64,000 nt of DNA from Guyanagaster necrorhizus (lineage: Eukaryota; Basidiomycota; Agaricomycetes; Agaricales; Physalacriaceae): positions 1,130,928 through 1,194,927 of the forward strand of contig NW_025064882.1 of assembly GCF_019112545.1 (NCBI RefSeq), written 5' to 3'. The notes under the pieces were generated by a model. It ran no database searches and had not been told where the DNA came from. It saw only the letters and a list, made by a program, of their open reading frames with translations. The first letter of the stretch is position 1; every line of letters begins with the position of its first letter. Shown in pieces: positions 58,443 to 64,000 of this stretch. The position numbers and the translations under genes are program-made.

Positions 58443-59912
58443 CTAATCTGACAGTTCAATCACGTCGGGTGCATCAGAGGCCCTATTATCCGCGATCCGA
58501 CGCTTCATATGTCTTGTGGGTGCAGGAAAATTCTCCTTATCATTATCTTCGCCATCGGAGATCGTGATAACATCCATAAAACCGTCCGCTGAAGCACTTT
58601 GTCTCCTTGACGAAGATGCGTTCTGGGTGGACTGTGTTTTCGATTCATGCTCTGCCTCGACGGCATCCAATGCAGCCCATAACTCATCAGGAAAGTCTTC
58701 ATCACCGAACTCGGAACTGGCGTCGCCATGAACACCTCGAGGAGGCTCAGCAGCTTCTTCATCGCTGTCAATGACGATCATTCGGGATGTTCCTACAGGA
58801 GAGAGATGTAGGCTGCTGTGAAGATCCCTGTTTTCTAGAACTCTGGACGGGGTGGAGAAAAACGACGAATTGACCACGGCTGTCGAAGATGAAGGCATTG
58901 AGTCCGAAAGATTATTTGGATTCTGACTCGGTGTGCGTCTTCCGGAATGCTCCTCATCCATGAGATTACGTTCTACCAAGGTCGGAGAAGGAGGCTCATT
59001 AACCTCGTGTAAAGGTGAACGGAACGGAACAGGTGCTTCTTGCATTTCTACATTGGCGTCCGCTTCTCGTTCCGGTTCAGGATGTCTGTAGATAGGTCAT
59101 TGAACCCTACGTACGAATCCGAATGGAACTTGACGCGCACCCCAGTCTGAGCCCGAGTCCTCTCCTAAAATCAACGTTTTGGAGAGCCTTGCGCTCTTCA
59201 TTCATGTGGCCTCTCATTGTGACGCATTTGGGTTCCAAAAAGGCGAGGCCCCGACGTACATGAAAATTTGTCAATAGTAGCTTTGCCCCAATTAATATAG
59301 CTGATAACTGAGCCAAGATTATCAAAAACTAACTTTGCATCCAAGAGATGTCTCGCCAAGCGTGAGGTCTTTGAGAGGTCTGTATTCCATAGATTTCAAC
59401 AATGTTGTTCCATCGCTGATGTCCATTCGAAGCATCGACCTCGGATACGCAGGTATGGGGCCTTCTCCTTCGATTTCCACATCACCCTCGCCAACTTCTT
59501 GTTCTCCGGCAGCTATTCGTTCGTCTCGTGTGATCCTGATTTTATTCAAGTTGTACGCACTGACACCTATATCAGTGATCGAAACGATCTCTACCAGTAT
59601 AGGTCCAGCAACAACAGTGTGTTGGGTCTCGGGATTCGCGATGTCGGCGGGTAATCCAGTTCCTTGAAGCATGGAATCCTGCAAATTCGAGCACAAAAGT
59701 TGTTCCTCAACGTGTTTCAGTATTTGGTATATGTCCGTCGTAGGACTGAGTTGCTTGTCTTCGAGAATCCAGTTGTAGCATGCCTGAAGCCATTCCTTTG
59801 TTTCCCTGTCAGCATAAGAGTGTGCTGCCTAAAGGATGATAGTTACCGGATCGACATGAGGTCTAGGATATGCCTCCTCGATAAATTGAGTGACTTGATA
59901 GGGAACAGCCAT
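58443..59912 (-). CDS. RMI1: RecQ-mediated genome instability protein 1 (Rmi1)
   Basis: The start at 59910-59912 gives MAVPYQVTQFIEEAYPRPHV. The next exons carry WILEDKQLSPTTDIYQILKH and LQGTGLPADIANPETQ, then the OB fold: VVAGPILVEIVSITDIGVSA, YPRSMLRMDISDGTTLLKSM, EYRPLKDLTLGETSLGCK|LLL and HVRRGLAFLEPKCVTMRG. The segment DISDG...MEY+PL..L..G..LG.K is the Rmi1 OB-fold signature. Rmi1 stabilises the Sgs1/BLM-Top3 complex that dissolves double Holliday junctions. The C-terminal half is disordered and holds three hydrophobic-acidic motifs (MIVIDSDEE, VITISDGED, DVIELSD) that look like SUMO-interaction motifs. Divergent from NOM1 with only 132 bp between starts. Confidence 0.88.
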
Positions 59913-60044
59913 CCCAGCAGAAAGAGAAAATGACAGCACGGAACGAGTCAAAATCAAGTGAACGCCGAACGCGCTTCGATACGTCACATCACGTGATCTG
60001 GACGTTACAGGGAAAAGGCCGAGGTCTTGACAACTTGCAAAATC
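59913..60044. promoter_or_regulatory. 132-bp bidirectional RMI1 / NOM1 promoter
   Basis: Two conserved genes start head-to-head with 132 bp between their initiation codons. An in-frame ATG at 60051 is an alternative NOM1 start. The spacer contains cacgtgat at 59992-59999, a CACGTG E-box-type hexamer. Confidence 0.6.
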
Positions 60045-63000
60045 ATGAAAATGTCTTCGAGGTCGAAAAACACGACACGACTACCACCCAGCATCCTGGA
60101 ACAGATAAATGGTCCATCTGGTGCGTCAAATTTATACTTATAATTCTCAGTGAATAAATACAGGAGCAGGAAACGACGAGCCGCGCCGCAGGAAACATAA
60201 GGCTACCCTCTCCAGGAAGGAATCCAGGAAACAAGAACGGCATACAAAAAAGCAAAATAAGGCTGTTCACTTCTCCGGAGGTCCTCGAGCTCCAAAACGT
60301 CCTGCAGAAGAGGAGCTTCATGACTCTTCCAAACGCAAGAAAGCCAGGCTCGAATCAAGCCCTAATTCTGCAAAAACTGTTGTGATGAGCGCTCCTAGTT
60401 CTGCAGAAAAGACCGTGAAACCCTTGAAGAAGCCTCCAACGCCGTTGGAGAAGCTCGTCAGCGGATTCAAAGCCAAATCCCAACCGCGTACTTCCAAAGA
60501 GATGGAGGAAGACCGCTACATTGTGTACTTAGAGTCCAAGCTTGGGTCAAAAGGAAAAAGGGAATCTGGCGAAGACGATGGCCTTGACGGTACGTCCTCC
60601 CCCCAATGGTATTCTTCCTGGATTTAGACATATGGCTTTAGAACTACTGGACTTCACCTCGTCAATAGGGTTGAACGTCCCCGACGTATGATCATTTCTT
60701 CACGTTTCTGCGACCATTGAAAACTTATTATCTCCTTTAGGAACTTGAAGACGAAACCGATGTAAACCCAGAAAGCAACGACAGCGAGAAGGACGCACAA
60801 GAGGAAGACTTGGAGCTGAAATCATCAGACTACAGTGATGAATCTGCCGGCGCACTTGGAGATGTTGCGGAAGATGACGACGAATATGAAGAATGGCATG
60901 GAATAAACAGTTCTTCATCTGATTCAAGAAAGGATCGCGGACAGACTAGCGAGGTTCCTACTGGTAATTCTATCACATTATCTAGAAGACATTGGGTTTT
61001 ACTTCTGTTCAAGTCTCACACTACATTCCGCCACATCTACGACATGATCAAACCTTCGAGAATGACTCCGAGGAAGTCATCAAATTAAAGAGAAACCTCA
61101 AAGGTCTACTCAACCGGTACGCCGCGAATGTCAGCAAAACTATAAACATCCTTAATCTTTTCCTAGTATGAGTGAGCAAAACTTGGCAAGCATTCTGGAT
61201 GGCATAGAAGAGCAGTATCGAAAACATCGGCGTCATGGTAGGTCACGTTTAGCAGCCGCTTGCCAAGTCCGCTCATTTGCTGCAGACGTCACTTCCACAA
61301 TAACGGCCCTTATAGTTGAAGGGATCTCAGTTCACTCCTCGCTACTCGATTCTTATGTCGTATTACATGCTGCATTCGTGTCGAGTCTACACAAGGTTGT
61401 CGGAATCGAATTCGGTATCTTCTTCGTCTGCTTGATGCGCTAAACATTTCTGAATCGCTGTGACCAGCGGCCTATTTCGTTCAGACCCTTGTGTCTTCAT
61501 ACGAAAAGTACTACCAGACTATCGGCAGCAATCTTTCCTCAGAAGTTGAAGAAGGGACGAAGGGCAAAGAATGCTCGAACCTTATAGTTCTCCTCTCAGA
61601 GCTCTATAACTTCCAGGTCATCTCTTGCGTTCTCGTCTTCGATATCATTCGTGGTATATTAGAAAGCAAATTCTCAGAGTTCAACATCGAACTGCTATTA
61701 AAGATGTTGCGAAGCGCGTAAACTTGATCAACGACCTATCTTTCTTACATTAATACTGCATACAGGTTCCGGGAAACAGCTTCGTCACGATGATCCTTCT
61801 GCCCTTAAAAGCATAACGGAAATATTTCAGAAAAAGCTTTCTGAGGTCGGGGAAAAACCGAGGTGCTTGTCTAGTGTCAACTTCAGATATTGTCACTACA
61901 TTTTTCGTAGCTCACGGACCCTTTTCATGGTTGAGACTCTTACCAATCTCAAGAATAACAAGGTCAAGAAGTTAGCGACCCAAAACCAAGGAGGTGAAGC
62001 TGTTGAACGGATGAAGAAATTCCTTTCAGCACTGAGTAAGAAACGGCATGGTTAGTACTTTTCTTTCTTTCCATCGTTCTGTATTTTTAAAGTGCCGTAG
62101 TGGCTACGAATGAGCCGCTCAGGGTGTCACTGGCTGATCTTCATTTTGCCGAAAGCAAAGGGAAATGGTGGCTTGTCGGCGCCGCGTGGGGTGGGGACCC
62201 TCTAGTAGATCACCACGAGACGCAGAAAGAAGCAGCCTCCGGTGCATCTTCGGTAGCATCGTCAAACAACGCCCTTTTGAAATTGGCCCGCAAACAAGGA
62301 ATGAATACCGACATACGACGGAGTATATTTGTTATCCTTATGAACAGTGAGGTGTGTCCCTTTTCTTGCTATTCAAGTCGGCACTTCAATGTGGATCAGG
62401 ATTACGTCGACGCTTGTGATAGGCTGTCGCAGCTCAACCTTTCTGAGGTACAGCAGCGGGAAATAATACGGGTCCTTCTTCATTGTTGTGGCAATGTCGG
62501 TGCCTCCTCCAAATCGTACGCGCAGCACTGACTAAGCTGTAATTCTCTAGGAGAAAACATATAACCCATACTACACTTTGGTTTGCCAGCACCTATGTCG
62601 CTTGTCTCACTCTTACAAGGTGACGCTGCAATTCTGCCTTTGGGACTTTTTACGGGACTTGGGTGAGGCGGAAGTTGGAGGTGCAGAGGTGATAAAGAGC
62701 ATCAAGGAGAGTGGCGTTTCCAAGAGCTTTGATCTCAAATCCATTTCATCAATTCGGCTTCGGAACGTTGCTAAAGCATATGCGTGGTGGATGTCCAAGG
62801 ACTGTGTTACACTTGCTATTCTGAAGGTAAGAATTCTTATACACAAGGCAGAAACGTTAAAAGCTATTCTCCAGCCTGTTGACTTTACGCTCCTGAAGCC
62901 CCAGACAAAACAGTTTATCGGAGAAATGCTTTGTCAGCTTTTCATAAGCACCCAAACCTCGTCCCCCTTGATTGGTTCCAATGCCGAAACCCTTTCGATA

Positions 63001-63204
63001 ATGCGGAATCGAGTTGCCATTGAGGAGGTCTTCATTAAAGCGACAAAGGTACAGAACCTAGCGATGGGTTTGGTTTATTTTCTGTCGAATTTCACACAAG
63101 ACGACGTAGTCATCGGCGAGACGATGGTAAAATTTATTAGGTGGGCGACAGAGGTCGCCAAGGACACTTTGCGCACTGTGGTCAATGTTATTCCCAATCT
63201 ATGA
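60045..63204 (+). CDS. SGD1: Nucleolar MIF4G/MA3 protein NOM1 (Sgd1)
   Basis: The start at 60045 gives MKMSSRSKNTTRLPPSILEQ, and after an intron a basic nucleolar-type region (DEPRRRKHKATLSRKESRKQ, HFSGGPRAPKRPAEEELHDS). An acidic stretch (DDDEYEEWHG) follows, then YIPPHLR. The MIF4G domain includes KLKRNLKGLLNR|MSEQNLASILDGIEEQYRKH, LSELYNFQVISCVLVFDIIR and TLFMVETLTNLKNNKVKKLA. After the linker (GKWWLVGAAWGGDPL) comes an MA3 domain: LARKQGMNTDIRRSIFVILM, SEDYVDACDRLSQLNLSEVQ, EIIRVLLHCCGNEKTYNPYY and KAYAWWMSKDCVTLAILKPV. This is the full NOM1/Sgd1 architecture; the protein takes part in 18S rRNA maturation. About 13-15 exons, no breaks seen. Confidence 0.93.
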
Positions 63205-63342
63205 TAGCTACATCTTTTTGAATGCAACACTAGAACAGACACTTCCGCTTTTACCACCAAACGTGAATGTGGGATGCTGTATTCGTGAACTGTCGGGTAA
63301 ATCTTAAGTTGAAATTATGTTTGAGATGTGAACGGCGCAAGC

Positions 63343-64000
63343 TCACTGATATATAAAGCCCGTCTCCGGTGTTGCGAAATTCACATTGAGCTCGTCTTCG
63401 GTAAAATTACACGCTTTAAATAAACTAAGAATGCCGGTAGAACTGCAGTAGTTGTATACCTACATGTTATCAGGAAGAATCCGCCTGCTTTCAGTTGCCT
63501 GGCGGCACGCTGGGGATACTGATACGCAGGTGAGCGGCCCAGATCATCTCGCTGTCCAAGAGCAATGGCGTCATATGTTCCCTTGTCGAGAAGAAGATCC
63601 CATTGACCCGGGGGCGGTTTCTCGTGATTCATATGCGGTAACACTGGTGGATCTTCAGAGAGAAAGTCGCGCTGGCTGAAGGTTATACGCTCGCCACCCC
63701 GTGTCGATGAGATGTTCTCTGCGAGTTTTACGGCATCCACACTATAATCGATACCACAGAGAGTTGTCGCGTTGTATCCAGCTTCTAGCAAAGCAAAAAG
63801 GAGTGTGCCGTTGCCGCTACCGATCTCTAGAATTGATGCGCCCCGTGAAGATGGAACGTTTTCTACAGTCCAATCCACCATCTTTGCCACGCTCTCTTCG
63901 CCAAACCTGTCGCAAATCGAAGAGCAGGAACAGTCAGTCAATGAGAAGACATACCAAATTTCACCTTCATCGCCTGTTTCGTCGAAATTTTCTAGCTCTG
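63343..64000 (-). CDS. EFM4: eEF1A lysine methyltransferase, Efm4/METTL10 family (5' partial)
   Basis: The C-terminal two thirds of a class I SAM methyltransferase; the 5' end lies beyond the right edge. Exons encode FDETGDEGEIW|FGEESVAKMVDW, the SAM motif I SILEIGSGNGTLLFALLEAG, CGIDYSVDAVKLAENISS, QRDFLSEDPPVL and WDLLLDKGTYDAIALGQRDD. The last exon is SCNFTEDELNVNFATPETGF ending IYQ at 63343-63345. The WFGE....+...W start and LDKGTYDAI are signatures of the Efm4 (See1) family that methylates translation elongation factor 1A. Introns near 63415-63464 and 63907-63954. Convergent with NOM1, 138 bp apart. Confidence 0.9.

Noticed and set aside
38883..60044. TERT, RMI1 and APC8 as a functional genome-maintenance cluster
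   Set aside because: They are interspersed with unrelated metabolic and translation genes, so co-location is most simply chance.

Overview
The window looks like nuclear DNA of a filamentous basidiomycete, most likely an Agaricomycete. It has densely packed genes on both strands and GT-AG introns mostly of about 48-75 nt, with a few GC-AG exceptions. It also carries basidiomycete-type families (degenerate F-box proteins, GMC oxidoreductases, a Ca3427-like periplasmic-binding-fold protein). I see no transposon, CRISPR array, rRNA or convincing tRNA. About 30 genes can be supported, two of them cut by the window edges. Most exon boundaries were placed by eye from splice signals plus frame continuity.

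Layout. 1-6.4 kb: the end of a Ser/Pro/Ala-rich protein with a lysine tail, pyruvate dehydrogenase E1 alpha, and an ARMC8/Gid5 subunit of the GID/CTLH ubiquitin ligase. 6.7-17.1 kb: an F-box-like protein, a CRAL-TRIO lipid-transfer protein, a proline iminopeptidase, a tandem-DUF427 protein, a GMC oxidoreductase and a TDG/MUG-type DNA glycosylase. 17.4-19.2 kb: two tandem small paralogues with a conserved His and a later Cys. 19.5-27.7 kb: eIF5, a large F-box-like protein, IWS1/SPN1 and an Aurora kinase. 27.7-32.7 kb: a looser region with one unrecognised gene and two long gene-free stretches. 32.7-38.5 kb: a small putative mitochondrial protein, a TPR protein, a Ca3427-like protein and APC8/CDC23. 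38.9-45.6 kb: telomerase reverse transcriptase (TERT), glutathione peroxidase and a coiled-coil protein, tandem and closely spaced. 46.1-51.6 kb: carnitine acetyltransferase and a convergent UPF1-like SF1 helicase, whose 3' halves share an AT-rich, CpG-poor block. 51.9-64 kb: a Caf120/Skg3-like PH protein with a Met-rich tandem repeat, a DNAJC8-like J protein, RMI1, NOM1/SGD1 and the 3' part of the EFM4 methyltransferase.

Functionally this is mainly ordinary housekeeping content: central metabolism, translation, transcription, cell cycle (Aurora, APC8) and genome maintenance (TERT, TDG, RMI1). Several pairs are divergent with short shared promoters, notably RMI1/NOM1 (132 bp) and APC8/TERT (358 bp). 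I do not claim a clearly new system. The parts most worth a second look are the composition boundary that runs inside two convergent genes, the helicase with an uncharacterised N-terminal region, the tandem His/Cys paralogues, the candidate GC-AG introns, and an isolated 18-bp perfect palindrome in the longest gene-free stretch.
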